From JAFGJQ01 sp964495075 (GTDB taxonomy: Bacteria > Planctomycetota > Phycisphaerae > UBA1845): a DNA stretch of 64,000 nucleotides. The notes under the pieces were generated by a model. It was not told the DNA's origin, searched no databases, and saw only the letters and a list, made by a program, of their open reading frames with translations. The position numbers and the translations under genes were made by a program. Location of the stretch: positions 1-64,000 of the forward strand of contig CAZBUJ010000019.1 in NCBI GenBank assembly GCA_964495075.1, read 5' to 3'. Below, in pieces: positions 8,921 through 19,500 of this stretch (position 1 is the stretch's first letter; every line of letters begins with the position of its first letter).

Positions 8921-11326
8921 TTGGCCTGCCGAGTGGATCAGGTGGCTGACTCCGCTGCGAGATTCAAGTTTAGACGGCGGCACGTCCGGCTGGTCACCAT
9001 GCTGGTTGCCATGGCGAGTTGTGCGTGGCCGTCCGCGCGAGCGGCGCCGGTCGCGGGTCACGAGTCGCAGGTTCGATTCCGCGTGGTCGACGGGAAGCTG
9101 TGCGCGCGATGCACGATTCGATGCACCGATCGATCGATTCCAGCCAACGTCGTGATCGATCTGGGTGCGCGAGCACCGCTTCTGCTCCATGAGCGGACGG
9201 CCGCTCAGCTAGGTCTCGAGGTCGATAAGCCCGTCGAACTGCGGTTCGATTCGGGTGTTGTGCTCGCCGGCCTCAAGGGATTATCGGTGGCCCTTCGATC
9301 GCTCGAAGAGCTGACCCGCGATTACGCGCCGGCCCTGGGGGAGCTGCCCGCTGTGGCCATCGTGGGGCTGCCGGCGTTTGAAGGATATCGTCCACGGCTG
9401 GACGTCGCGGAGGGCGAGCTGCGGCTGTTGCCGGAAACGGATGCGTCGGGCGACGGGCCGGACGCAGCACTCGCGGTGCCGGCGCCCGGCACCGTTACCG
9501 TTCCGTACGAGGAGGAACGATACGGTATCTGGTTATCGGGGGTCGCCGCCGGTGGGTTCAACGTGCGGGTGCGCTTCGCCACCGCCGACTATGATACGCT
9601 CATCGACGCGACGACGGCGGATCTGGCCGGGGCGCCCGGGGGCGATCTCGATCAACTCCTCATCGGGTCCCTGAACGTCGCCGAGTACGTGGCGCTGCGC
9701 CCGACCGATCTGTCCGAGATGCCGGCCCCGCGCCCGGACGTCATTCTCGGCACGCAACTCCTGTCATATTTTCGGGTGGAGGTCGATTCCCGAAACCGGC
9801 GGATCGCCTTCGAGCCGATGCGAAAGCCGTGGCTCCCCACCGAAGAGCGTCAGTTCTTCGTCGCGATGGTGGCGGAGGACGCCGACGCGATCGAAACGTT
9901 TCTGAACCGCCATCCGACGTCGCGCCTGGTCGCGGACGCGTCTAGGATGCTGCTCGACCTCCGCCTTGACGAGTATGAGCCCGCCGCCGGCGCGATCCAG
10001 CGTGCGGTGCGCCTGCGGGCCGGTTCGGTTCCCGCCGAACGGCGCGCCACCGTCATGGTGGAACTGGCCGATCGGATCTTGTCGAGTCATCGCGACGACC
10101 GCTACGACCTGGCAACCTACATCCTCGGCGTGGGCCTCGAGTACGCGTCCCTGGACCTGAATGCGAAAGCGCCGTATCAACTGCAGGCGAGGCTGGGCTG
10201 GGTGGCGTTGCGGCGCGGCGAGTTGAAGCAGGCCCGCCGGCATCTGCTGTCGGCCGCTTTCGGCATGCCGCGGGACCCGGACGTCAACCTCTGGATGGGC
10301 GAGTTCTACGAGCGGTCCGGCAAGCTCACCCGTGCGTGGTCCCGCTACGTGCAGGCGATGATCGCCGACGACCCGCCGCCCGCGGCGCTGGAAGGATTGA
10401 ACCGGCTGAATCGAGACCCCGCTTTCCGGGCGTCGTTCACCATGGAGGACGCGGAACAACTGCTCGAAGGACGCATGCTGGAGTTCCACGCGCCGGAACG
10501 GTTCCGCGCCGCCGACGGCGATGAAGCCATTGGCCACGTGCAGCTAGTCGAGTTGTTCAGTTGCGTGGATCACGCGCCGACGCTCGCGCCGGAACTGGCA
10601 TTCGCGGGCCTCGCCGAGTTCTATTCGGACACGGACGTTGCGTTCGTGGAGTACCACGTCGCGATGCCGGACACTGATCCGCTGGTGTCAGCGGTTGGCG
10701 CGACGCGGGCGGCCTTCTACGAGGTGCCTTCGGCCCCGATGGCCCTGTTCGACGGAGGGCGGGCGGTAACCGACGGCGGGGCGGATCGGGATATCCACCG
10801 ACTGTACCAGGCCTACCAAGCCGCGAGCCATCTGCGTCCGCCGCCGCGTCGCGAGTGGAGCGTGGCGGTGTCGGCGGCGCGTGTCGGTGATGAAATCGAC
10901 ACCACGGTGGTGGTGGTGGGCCCGGAGGCGGTGGCGAAGCCCGTTCGTGTTTTTGCCCTGTTGTGCGAGAAAGGTGTGATGGCACGCGGGGCGAACGGGG
11001 TGGTCCTGCACCGCCATGTGGCCCGGGCGTGGCTTTCACCGAGCGAGGGATGGCCCGTGGAGGCGGGCGGTACGCGGCGAACGTACACCGCTCGGGCGGA
11101 CGTCGGCGCAGTCAGCGAAGAACTCGAGCAATTGCTCGGTGCAGCCGAGGCGACGATGGGGGTTGAGTTTCTGATGCGGCCAACGTATGTCGACGCTTCG
11201 GCGTGCCGGGTGGTGGCGATGGTTCAGGATGGTCAGACGCGCCGCGTGCTGGCGGCCTGCGCAGCAGACGTACAGCCCCAGCGCGCGGAAAAACACCGTT
11301 CGGAAGCGGCGCGGCCCGGAGACTGA
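8921..11326 (+). CDS. Exported retropepsin-like / TPR / thioredoxin-like fusion protein
   Basis: About 800 residues. A basic segment and hydrophobic signal (RRRHVRLVTMLVAMASCAWP, ending ARA-AP) suggest export. Residues 50-300 look like two retropepsin-type lobes: VVIDLGARAPLLL and LGTQLLSYFRVEVDSRNRR fit the DTGA and hydrophobic-flap layout, but the catalytic DTG is DLG, so activity is doubtful. Residues 310-500 form TPR-like helices. Residues 540-650 resemble a thioredoxin-like domain (VQLVELFSCVDHAPT), but the usual CxxC is reduced to one Cys. The frame starts with TTG 8921; in-frame GTGs at 8933 and 8942 are equally possible, while ATG 8999 would cut off the basic part of the signal. It precedes the MoxR cluster by 24 bases. 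Confidence 0.65.
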   Translation: MACRVDQVADSAARFKFRRRHVRLVTMLVAMASCAWPSARAAPVAGHESQVRFRVVDGKLCARCTIRCTDRSIPANVVIDLGARAPLLLHERTAAQLGLEVDKPVELRFDSGVVLAGLKGLSVALRSLEELTRDYAPALGELPAVAIVGLPAFEGYRPRLDVAEGELRLLPETDASGDGPDAALAVPAPGTVTVPYEEERYGIWLSGVAAGGFNVRVRFATADYDTLIDATTADLAGAPGGDLDQLLIGSLNVAEYVALRPTDLSEMPAPRPDVILGTQLLSYFRVEVDSRNRRIAFEPMRKPWLPTEERQFFVAMVAEDADAIETFLNRHPTSRLVADASRMLLDLRLDEYEPAAGAIQRAVRLRAGSVPAERRATVMVELADRILSSHRDDRYDLATYILGVGLEYASLDLNAKAPYQLQARLGWVALRRGELKQARRHLLSAAFGMPRDPDVNLWMGEFYERSGKLTRAWSRYVQAMIADDPPPAALEGLNRLNRDPAFRASFTMEDAEQLLEGRMLEFHAPERFRAADGDEAIGHVQLVELFSCVDHAPTLAPELAFAGLAEFYSDTDVAFVEYHVAMPDTDPLVSAVGATRAAFYEVPSAPMALFDGGRAVTDGGADRDIHRLYQAYQAASHLRPPPRREWSVAVSAARVGDEIDTTVVVVGPEAVAKPVRVFALLCEKGVMARGANGVVLHRHVARAWLSPSEGWPVEAGGTRRTYTARADVGAVSEELEQLLGAAEATMGVEFLMRPTYVDASACRVVAMVQDGQTRRVLAACAADVQPQRAEKHRSEAARPGD

Positions 11327-11350
11327 CGGCGCGACCTGCGGACTCATGCG

Positions 11351-12877
11351 ATGAGCAAAACAGCCAACTCATCTGGTCAATGGGCGGAGTTCACGCGACT
11401 CCTCGCGCCGTCGCGGAAGCGCGTGCACCGGGCGGTGCTTCGCTGGCACGTGGGTGTGGGATGCGAACGCACCCTGGTGGCCTTGCTCTTCGCGACCGGA
11501 TTGGTCGTGGCCTCACGGATCGGGTTTCAACTCGCCGGGCAGCCTCCACCGTTTGGACGCGGCATGCTCGTCGGGTTCGTTGCCCTGAGCATCGTGTTGC
11601 CGCTGGGGGTGGCGATGGGGCGCGGGTGGCGTGACGTGCCCACCTTGCGGCAAGCGGCGGAGCGACTCGACCTGGCGGCCGGCGAACATAACCGCGTGGC
11701 GATCGGGTTGGCGCTGATTGAGCGGGGAGCGAACGGCCCGTTCGGCCGGGCGGCCATCGCCGACGGGCTGGACCAACTGCGGCGCATCTCGGCGGAACGC
11801 CCCATCGATGACCTCAGCGCCGTGCGGATACGACGGATCGGCTGGATGACCGTGGCGGTCGCGATACTCGGCGCATTCGCATGGCTGGGCCACGTGCCCG
11901 CCGGCGGTGGTCCCGGCGGGTCAACGCTTGTGGCGAACGGGCCGCGGGACGCCGGGGAGACAAGGAAGCCAGGCGGTGATGAACAGGCGAAGGCGGCGCC
12001 CCGCCAGGAGAGCAAAGCGACGTTGCGGCACCCCGCGGCAGGGACGGCCAGCGGTCGGGCGGCCGATCAAGCGGAAGCACCGACATGGCCGCCGACGACG
12101 CGGACGGATGCTCGCGCCGCGGGTCGCACCGCCGGTGGGCTGACGGCCGGGGCGCACGGATCACACCAGTCAGCCCAAGCCGGCGGCGAATCGGCGGCCT
12201 CCGCGGCGTCGCCGGGTCAGCGCGAGCAGGACCGCCCGCGGCCCGCCCCGCCAAAACCGCCCAAGGATGCCGCCGTGCGCGGCCGCCGACCGGAGCCGGG
12301 CGCGTCGCCGGGATCGAGCATGAGCCAGGGGGCGTCCCGCGGCGGATCAATGTCACAGACTTGGAATTCCTGGTCGCAGCACGAGCGGTCCGTCGAGGGG
12401 GATCAGGACGACGCGGACGCGGACGAGTACGTAGAGGACGAGGCGGAAGCGAGCCGGCAACGGGGTGGCATCCAGCCCTCGCTCAAGGACCGCAACGAGT
12501 CGCCGACGCGCGAACTGGGGATCAGCGGGGAGGAGGGACCGCCCGGCTCCGGCCGCGGCGGACCGACGCCGCCCAAGAAATCGCGTGGCACGGCGTCGCT
12601 GGTGCTCGGCGTGCCCATCCCGGATTTCGTGCGGGGGCGGATCGGTCCCGGCACCACCAAGATCACGCAAGAGCAGGTCGCGCCCACGCCCATGCCGGGT
12701 GAACCAGGCGGGCCGGTGAACGTGCCGCCCCGAGATGTCTCGGAGGGCTCGATTCGTCGTGACGAGTGGCCAGCGGCGTTCGCGGCCATCGTTCGCGACT
12801 ACCTCGTGGCCTTGCATTCGATGGACGCGGAAGTCGCGGCGGTATCGGCGGAGTCCGACGCCGCCCCGGCAGAGTAA
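11351..12877 (+). CDS. Unrecognised membrane protein of the MoxR/vWA cluster
   Basis: A 508-residue protein with two N-terminal transmembrane segments (LVALLFATGLVVASRIGF and GFVALSIVLPLGVAM), a helical stretch, and a third segment near residue 160 (MTVAVAILGAFAWLGHV). About 300 residues of low-complexity Gly/Ala/Arg/Pro/Ser-rich sequence follow, with repeats such as PGSSMSQGASRGGSMSQ. A conserved-looking end has EWPAAFAAIVRDYLVALH. The N-terminal layout and the ending resemble membrane proteins that neighbour moxR/DUF58 genes in planctomycetes, but I cannot name a family. It sits 24 bases after the preceding gene and 22 before moxR, so co-transcription is likely. No clear ribosome binding site precedes ATG 11351. 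Confidence 0.7.
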   Translation: MSKTANSSGQWAEFTRLLAPSRKRVHRAVLRWHVGVGCERTLVALLFATGLVVASRIGFQLAGQPPPFGRGMLVGFVALSIVLPLGVAMGRGWRDVPTLRQAAERLDLAAGEHNRVAIGLALIERGANGPFGRAAIADGLDQLRRISAERPIDDLSAVRIRRIGWMTVAVAILGAFAWLGHVPAGGGPGGSTLVANGPRDAGETRKPGGDEQAKAAPRQESKATLRHPAAGTASGRAADQAEAPTWPPTTRTDARAAGRTAGGLTAGAHGSHQSAQAGGESAASAASPGQREQDRPRPAPPKPPKDAAVRGRRPEPGASPGSSMSQGASRGGSMSQTWNSWSQHERSVEGDQDDADADEYVEDEAEASRQRGGIQPSLKDRNESPTRELGISGEEGPPGSGRGGPTPPKKSRGTASLVLGVPIPDFVRGRIGPGTTKITQEQVAPTPMPGEPGGPVNVPPRDVSEGSIRRDEWPAAFAAIVRDYLVALHSMDAEVAAVSAESDAAPAE

Positions 12878-12899
12878 CGCAGCAGCAAAGGTGGTTCTG

Positions 12900-13925
12900 A
12901 TGAATGAACGACAGGCGGCCGGCGGGAAGGATACAGGACATGCCGCGGCGGAGGCGGCGAAGTTCCAGGACGTGTTCGACCGCTTGAGGCGGGAAGTCCA
13001 GAAAGTGTTCGTCGGGCATGACGAGATGGTGGAGCAGGTGCTGTCCGTGTTGCTGTCGGACGGGCATGTGCTGCTGGAAGGCGTGCCCGGGCTGGGCAAG
13101 ACGCTGCTCGCCCACACGCTGGCGTCGGCGCTCCAGCTCCAGTTCTCACGCATCCAATTCACACCCGACCTGATGCCCGCCGACATCATGGGAACCATGG
13201 TCCTGCAGGAGAGGGAAGGCGGCGGACACCAACTCGAGTTCGAGCCGGGCCCGCTGGTCGCGAACTTCATCCTGGCCGACGAGATCAACCGTGCCACCCC
13301 AAAGACACAATCGGCGCTGCTGGAGGCGATGCAGGAGCGGCAGATATCCGTGGCCCGGCGAACCACCCGGCTGCCCCAACCCTTCATCGTGATGGCCACC
13401 CAGAACCCTATCGAGCAGGAGGGAACCTATCCGCTGCCCGAGGCCCAACTGGATCGCTTCCTGGTCAAGCTGCTGGTCGAGTACCCCGCCGAGCGCGAGT
13501 ACCACGACATCCTCACCCGCACCACGGGGACGGAGACGCCGACGGTGGAACCGGTGTCGACGGGCGAAGAGATTCGCGCGATGCGGCGAATCGTCCGACA
13601 CGTCGAAGTCACGGAGCAGGTGCGGACCTATGCCATTCGGCTGGTGCTGGCCACGCAACCCGGCTCCCCGTACGCCCCGGCCGCCGTCAATCGGTCGGTG
13701 ACGCTGGGGGCGAGTCCGCGAGGGGCCCAGGGATTGATGCTGATGGGCAAAGTGCGGGCCCTGACCAGCGGGCGCTACGCGGTGTCGTGCCAGGATGTCC
13801 GCGACGCGGCCCTGCCCGTACTGCGGCATCGCGTGCTGTTGAACTTCGAGGCGCAGGCGGACCGCGTGGACCCCGACGACGTGGTGCGGGCGGCGGTCAG
13901 TTCGGTCCGCGAGTTGTCGAGTTGA
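12900..13925 (+). CDS. MoxR-family AAA+ ATPase
   Basis: A 341-residue MoxR-type AAA+ ATPase. It has Walker A GVPGLGKT (about residues 61-68), Walker B FILADEINRA, the motif TPKTQSALLEAMQE, sensor-1 FIVMATQNPIEQEGTYPLPE and arginine-finger region LDRF. MoxR ATPases work with vWA proteins as chaperone-like factors in envelope or metal-enzyme maturation. The context fits: DUF58 and vWA genes follow with three-base or slightly larger gaps. The ATG at 12900 follows AAAGGTGG by five bases; the upstream open frame overlapping the previous gene is not used. Confidence 0.95.
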   Translation: MNERQAAGGKDTGHAAAEAAKFQDVFDRLRREVQKVFVGHDEMVEQVLSVLLSDGHVLLEGVPGLGKTLLAHTLASALQLQFSRIQFTPDLMPADIMGTMVLQEREGGGHQLEFEPGPLVANFILADEINRATPKTQSALLEAMQERQISVARRTTRLPQPFIVMATQNPIEQEGTYPLPEAQLDRFLVKLLVEYPAEREYHDILTRTTGTETPTVEPVSTGEEIRAMRRIVRHVEVTEQVRTYAIRLVLATQPGSPYAPAAVNRSVTLGASPRGAQGLMLMGKVRALTSGRYAVSCQDVRDAALPVLRHRVLLNFEAQADRVDPDDVVRAAVSSVRELSS

Positions 13926-13928
13926 CTC

Positions 13929-14816
13929 ATGACGCGTCTCTTCAATGACGAATTCGTTCGGGCGATTGAGCAGATGCGGATCGTCGCCCGGCAAGCCCCG
14001 CCCGCCGGGCGGCACGCGGAGCACCGATCCCGCGATCTGGGCTCGGGCATGGAGTTTCGCGACTTTCGTCCCTACGTACCCGGTGACGATCTGCGGCGCG
14101 TGGACTGGAACCTCTACCGTCGCAGCGGCCGATTGTTCTTGCGGCTGTTCGAGGAACCGGAGGACCTGCCGGTTTCGATTCTGCTCGATGCGAGCGATTC
14201 GATGTTCTTTGAAACGCCGCCCCGGGCCGACGCCGCGCGGCAGGTGGCCGCGGCGATCGCGGCGGTGGCGCTGAACCAGCAGGATCGGGTCAGCCTGTTT
14301 ACGTTTGGTCGCGACCTGGTCGCCCCCATGCCCGTCTTGTCCGGCAAGGCGGCGCTGCCGCGCATGTTCGCCCATCTCGAGCGGATCCGTGCGTCGGGCC
14401 CCACGAACCTCGTCCGGGCGGCGCGGCGGTTCGCCGCCCGGCAGCGACGCCCCGGCCTGGCCGTCGTGATATCGGATTTCTTCGATCCGCTGGGCATGAC
14501 CCGCGTTACCGAGGCGCTGGGCTCGCTGCGTCACCGTTTGGCACTGATCCGCGTGGTCCGGGCGTCGGACGCCGCGCCGGATCTGCATGGCGAGTTGCGG
14601 CTGTTGGATTGCGAGGACGGCGGGGGACACGCCGTCATCGACGTGTCGGTGACGCAGGAGAACCTGGCCCGCTATCGCCGGGCGTATCGAGAATTCGAGG
14701 AGACGCTGGGACGGTTCGCCACGCGGCGGCGGGCGGCGTACGCGTCAATCGACGCGGACGTACCGGTGCTCGATCAGTTGGGCGGCCTGTTCGTCGATGG
14801 TGTGCTGAGAGTCTGA
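13929..14816 (+). CDS. DUF58 domain protein
   Basis: A 295-residue DUF58 protein. The family signature is present: GMEFRDFRPYVPGDDLRRVD followed by WNLYRRSGRLFLRLFEE. A vWA-like fold follows, with SILLDASDSMF as a DxSxS-type motif. DUF58 proteins are the usual partners of MoxR ATPases and BatA/vWA proteins. No transmembrane segment is seen, unlike many longer DUF58 proteins. It starts three bases after the moxR stop, so translation is probably coupled. Confidence 0.9.
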   Translation: MTRLFNDEFVRAIEQMRIVARQAPPAGRHAEHRSRDLGSGMEFRDFRPYVPGDDLRRVDWNLYRRSGRLFLRLFEEPEDLPVSILLDASDSMFFETPPRADAARQVAAAIAAVALNQQDRVSLFTFGRDLVAPMPVLSGKAALPRMFAHLERIRASGPTNLVRAARRFAARQRRPGLAVVISDFFDPLGMTRVTEALGSLRHRLALIRVVRASDAAPDLHGELRLLDCEDGGGHAVIDVSVTQENLARYRRAYREFEETLGRFATRRRAAYASIDADVPVLDQLGGLFVDGVLRV

Positions 14817-14829
14817 AAGTGTCGAAACG

Positions 14830-16506
14830 ATGATTTTTACGGGGATTCCGCTGGGAACCGCGCTGGCGCTGGCCGCCGGCGCCGCGATGGCGCTGGTGCT
14901 GCTCCACCGTCTGCGCGTCCGTCCGACCGAAATGCGAGTGATCACCACGATGTTCTGGACGCAGGCGGCCGAACGGACGCGGGCCCGTACGTTGTGGCAG
15001 CGGTTTCGCCACCCGTTGACCTTCCTGATGCTCCTGGCATTCTGCCTGCTCCTGGTCCTCGCCCTGCTGCGTCCACAGTGGTCGCAGGAGCCCCCCGCAC
15101 GAGTGTACGAAGTCATCGTGGTCGATGCGGGGATGACGATGGCCGTGCAAGACGGCGCGAACGATTCGTCACGGCTGGACGCTGCGTGCGAAGCCGTACT
15201 GGCCGAATCCGACCGCCTGTCGTCGCAGGACCGATTGGCCGTCGTGGTCGCCGACCCGGTGCCGCGGCTGCTCCATCGTTTCGAGGAGCCGCGCGCCGCG
15301 CTGCCCGCGCGACTCACGAGTTTGAAGCCGGCGACGAGGCCCGCAGCGTTCGACGATGCCCTGCGGCTGGGCCGGTGCCTGTTACGCGGACGGCCCAACC
15401 CGCAACTCGCGCTGATCACCGATCGGCCTGCGGTCGACCCGTCAAACCATGTGCATGTGGTCGACGTCGGACGGCCGGCGGACAATGCCGCAATCCTGTC
15501 GGTCATGTTCGAGCCGGACCGGGCGAACCCGTTGCGGGGACGGTTGGGAATTCGAGTGGGCTTTTGGGGACGATCGCCCCGCGACGTGTCGGTCGAAGTC
15601 AATCGCGGCGGGGGGGCACCGCTATACCAGGCCACGCAACGCGTCGTTCCCGGCGACACGGTGGACGTGATCGTGCCCGATGTACCGGCGGACGGCGACA
15701 CGGTGGTCGCTCGCCTCCTGCCGGAAGACCCCGTGGCCGCAGACGACGAAACGGTCGTCCGCCTCCCCCTGCGAACGCCCATCCGCGTGGGGTCGGACGC
15801 GGAAATCCCGGACGTGCTGCGTGTCGCGCTGCAGGCGGACCCCGCCGTCCGCTGGGTCGGCGGCGCTGATCAACGAGACGTCGACGTACGGATGGAGGGC
15901 GGCAGGCCGGCGCGGCGGCGCCCGGCCATCATCGTCTCGAACCACGGACCCGAGCTGGCGGCCGGGCACCCCCTGCGGGTGGTTCGAGGAACGGGTATGC
16001 TGAAGGGGCTGCAATTGGACGGCGCGACCTGCGGGAGCGGCTCTTCCGTCGACGGTTCGATCGCCGCCATGCAACCCGTGTTGATGGCAGGTGATCAAAT
16101 CGTGGTCGGACTGGCTACGTCCGGTCGCCCCTCCGCGTTCTATGTCTGCCCCGCACTGCTGGCGGAAGACAGTGACATCGTGCGTCGGCCTGCATTTGCC
16201 GTGCTGGTCGCGGAGGCGATACGACGCCTGGCCGGCTGGGACGCGGACCCGATCACGCTGGCGACCGCGCGAGTCGTGGCCGACCCCCTCTGGGCGCGGC
16301 GGCATGAATCCGCCGACGCCGTGTGGCTGATGCCCGGATCGCGCGAGGTCTCCGACCTGTCCCGTGCTGGGTGGTCGGCCCCGCACGCCGAGGCGGCGCG
16401 GGCGGGCCGCTGGGCCGGGCCCGCCCTCTACCAGGTGGGGTTGTTTCTGGCACTGGGGGTATTCCTGGCTGACGCGCTGCTGCACGCGCGGGGGAGGATT
16501 TCGTAG
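14830..16506 (+). CDS. BatA-like membrane protein with degenerate vWA domain
   Basis: A 558-residue protein starting with the BatA N-terminal layout: a TM (TALALAAGAAMALVLLHRL), a basic loop (WQRFRHPL), and a second TM (LTFLMLLAFCLLLVLALLRP). The following vWA-like domain has VIVVDAGMTMAV where DxSxS would be expected, so the metal site appears lost. A C-terminal TM (YQVGLFLALGVFLADALLH) is present. It lies between DUF58 and the giant vWA protein with gaps of 13 and 3 bases, so the four genes form one unit. The likely role is a structural partner in a MoxR/vWA membrane complex. Confidence 0.8.
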   Translation: MIFTGIPLGTALALAAGAAMALVLLHRLRVRPTEMRVITTMFWTQAAERTRARTLWQRFRHPLTFLMLLAFCLLLVLALLRPQWSQEPPARVYEVIVVDAGMTMAVQDGANDSSRLDAACEAVLAESDRLSSQDRLAVVVADPVPRLLHRFEEPRAALPARLTSLKPATRPAAFDDALRLGRCLLRGRPNPQLALITDRPAVDPSNHVHVVDVGRPADNAAILSVMFEPDRANPLRGRLGIRVGFWGRSPRDVSVEVNRGGGAPLYQATQRVVPGDTVDVIVPDVPADGDTVVARLLPEDPVAADDETVVRLPLRTPIRVGSDAEIPDVLRVALQADPAVRWVGGADQRDVDVRMEGGRPARRRPAIIVSNHGPELAAGHPLRVVRGTGMLKGLQLDGATCGSGSSVDGSIAAMQPVLMAGDQIVVGLATSGRPSAFYVCPALLAEDSDIVRRPAFAVLVAEAIRRLAGWDADPITLATARVVADPLWARRHESADAVWLMPGSREVSDLSRAGWSAPHAEAARAGRWAGPALYQVGLFLALGVFLADALLHARGRIS

Positions 16507-16509
16507 TCG

Positions 16510-19500
16510 ATGGTCTTCGCTCACCCAACCGCACTGTGGTTGCTGGCGCTGGCCGTTCCGCTCGTGGTTCTGCATGCGCGGCGGCGGATGGGATTGGCCG
16601 CCGGCCAGTACGCGGGAGTCATGGCCGCGCGACTGCTCGCGTTTGCTTGCCTCATCGGTGCCCTGGCGGAGCCGATCGTCGGCCGTGTGGACGCCACGCG
16701 GTACCGGGTGGCCGTGGTAGATCTCTCCGCGAGCATCGATGACGCGACGCTGGAACGCACGCGAATGAAGCTCGCGGCGCGGCCCCGCGAGCCGGGGCAG
16801 AGTGATGACCGGCGACTCGTCGTCTTCGGCCGGGAGGCGGCGGAACAACCGTACGAGTCCGCGATTGCTGCGGTGGGTGGTTTGACGGCGCTGCGGGATA
16901 CGGTTGAAGCGGGGACGCCCGGATCGTCGCTCGCGGCCGCGCTGGAGCTGGCCGGTGCACTGATTCCCGAGGGCGGGAACGGCGAGATCATCCTGTTCAG
17001 CGACGGACTCGCCACGGACGGCGATGCCTCGGCCATCGCCTATCGCCTCGCCGAGCGGGGGATCGGCGTGTCGGTGGAGGTCGAAGAGAAAGCCCGAGCC
17101 GATGAGATCATTCTCCGGTCGGTCTCCCTGCCGCCGTCCGGCGAGATCGGAGCCACCGTTGATTTTGAACTCGACATCGACGCGTCGATCGCCGGCCCGG
17201 CCACCCTGATCTTCCACGACGAGGGGCGGGGTGACGAAGAACGAATCCCACTGCCATTGGTGGCAGGGCGACAGTCGGTGACGCATCCCTGCCCGCTCGA
17301 ACGCGAAGGACTCCTGCGTTATTCCGTACGCGTGGAGGGGGCAACCGACGCTCGGGCGGATAACAACGCGCTCCCGGTGGCCATCTGGGTCGAACCGCCC
17401 CGACGCGTTCACGTGGTTGAGGAAGACGGCCCCTCGCCGGCCGCCGGCGCGTTTCGATCCCTGCTGGGCCCGGCGGCGGACGTCCGATCCGTCACGCCGG
17501 ATTCGTTGTCCGCTGTGGATGCGTTCGACCCGTTGGATCTGCTCGTGTTGGCCGACGTTCCCGCCGGCGCGATTCCGGCGGACGCGCAACAAAGGATCAA
17601 GCAGGCTGTCGTGGACGGCATGGGACTGCTCGTGACCGGCGGTCGCCGATCGTTCGGGCCCGGCGGGTACGCCCGGACGCCGCTGGCCGACGTGCTGCCG
17701 GTCCGCGTTGCCCAGGAGGTCCAGCGGCGCGACCCGAGCACGACTCTGGTGGTGATCATCGACACGTCGGGGAGCATGGGGGGCGCCCGCGTCAACCTGG
17801 CCAAGGAAATCGCGCGGTTGGCAATCGCCCGCCTGAAGCCGCACGACAAGGTCGGCATTGTGGAGTTCTACGGCTCCAAGCGCTGGGCTGCCCCCATCCA
17901 ACCCGCTTCCAACGCGATCGATCTACACCGCGCCCTGAATCGCCTCAGCGCGGGAGGCGGCACCGTAATCCTCCCGGCGATCGAAGAAGCCTACTACGCT
18001 TTGCAGAATGTCCGGACGCGCACCAAGCACGTTCTCGTGCTGACCGACGGCGGGGTCGAAACCGGGGCGTTCGAACCGTTGATTCGTAAAATGGCGGAGA
18101 AGGGCATCACATTGTCGACGGTCATGGTCGGACCGGGCGGGCATTCGACATTCCTGGCCGGCCTGGCCCAGTGGGGACGCGGGCGGTTCTACACCGCGCC
18201 GGATCGCTTCAACCTTCCCGAGGTCATCATCAAGCAACCGGAATCGTCCCTGCTTACGCCGTTTGTCGAACAGCCGACCGTGCTGCAGGCTCACGCCGGC
18301 CGGGCCGTTCTGAACGGTATCGACTTCGATTCGTGCCCGCCGCTCTCCGGCTACGTTCAGACGCAGCTCCGGCCCACCGCGGACGTGCTGCTCACGTCCA
18401 GTCTGGGACACCCCATCCTGGCGCGGTGGCGGTACGGACTGGGTATGGTCGCAGCGTACACGACGCAGGTCAGCGGTGAGTGGTCGGCTGATCTTACGCG
18501 TTGGAAACCGTACGCCCGAGTGATGTCCGGACTCGTACGGTCACTTTGCCCCCCGCGGCGGGATGAGGCCCTTCGCGTTGGGCCGACCCTGCGACCGGGT
18601 GCCGTGGAAGTGCAGATCGACAACCGCCTCGTCGCATCCGGCGACGCGGCGGCGGCATTGGAATTGACCGTGACGAGTCCGGACGGGGTTGTCGAACGGC
18701 GCGTGCTCGATCCGTTGACCCCGGGGAGCTGGAATACGCGGCTCACCGGACTCGAGCCGGGCGTTTATCGGCTCGACGTGCAAACGGCCGGCGAACAACT
18801 TGCAGGGACGGCGGCCTTCGCCGTCCCGCCGGTACGCGAGGTCACGGCGCTGGAGCCCGATCGCGACCACCTGGCCGAGATCGAGGGGTTTCAGACGCGG
18901 GCGGCGCAGCGGGCTCTTCAGCGGGCGGGCACGCCGCCGAGACGGCCCGTCGAAGCGTGGCCGCTGCTCGCCGGATCGGCCCTCGTTCTGCTCCTGCTCA
19001 ACGTGCTGCTGCGCCGGCTGCCGCGGCGCCAACGCCGCTCGCCTGCGCGGGCGGCCGCGATCATGGCGGCGGTCGGAGTCCTGAGCATCTGGTGCCCGGC
19101 GGCCCGCGGGCTGGACGAGGTGGGGATCGAGCCGGAAGTTGCACGGGCCGTCGAGAAGGCGCTGTCGTTGGAAGCCTGGCCCCAGGTGGAGTCACGCTTC
19201 ACGCTCGCGTGCGACCGGGTTCAGCGGCGCGACGGCGACCTCGGCGCGCTGGTCGCGTACCTCCAGACGCGAGCTGACGCGGGGCCGAACGGTCGGCGTT
19301 TGCTCGCCCGGGCGGCCGCGATCGATGGTCGCATCACGCTGGCGGCGGAGACGCTCGATACCCTTCGCGACGCGTGCCCCGACGACCCGGATTACTGGGG
19401 TGACGCGGCCCGGCTTGCCGAATGGTCGGGGGATGACGAAGCGGCGGTGCGGGCGCTGGACCGCGCCGTTGCCTTGGAGCCCGATCCCGCACGGCGTTTT

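Noticed and set aside
15622..17901. 759-codon minus-strand open frame
   Set aside because: Antisense to the BatA-like and giant vWA genes and rich in His, Arg and Gln; no start signal or domain.
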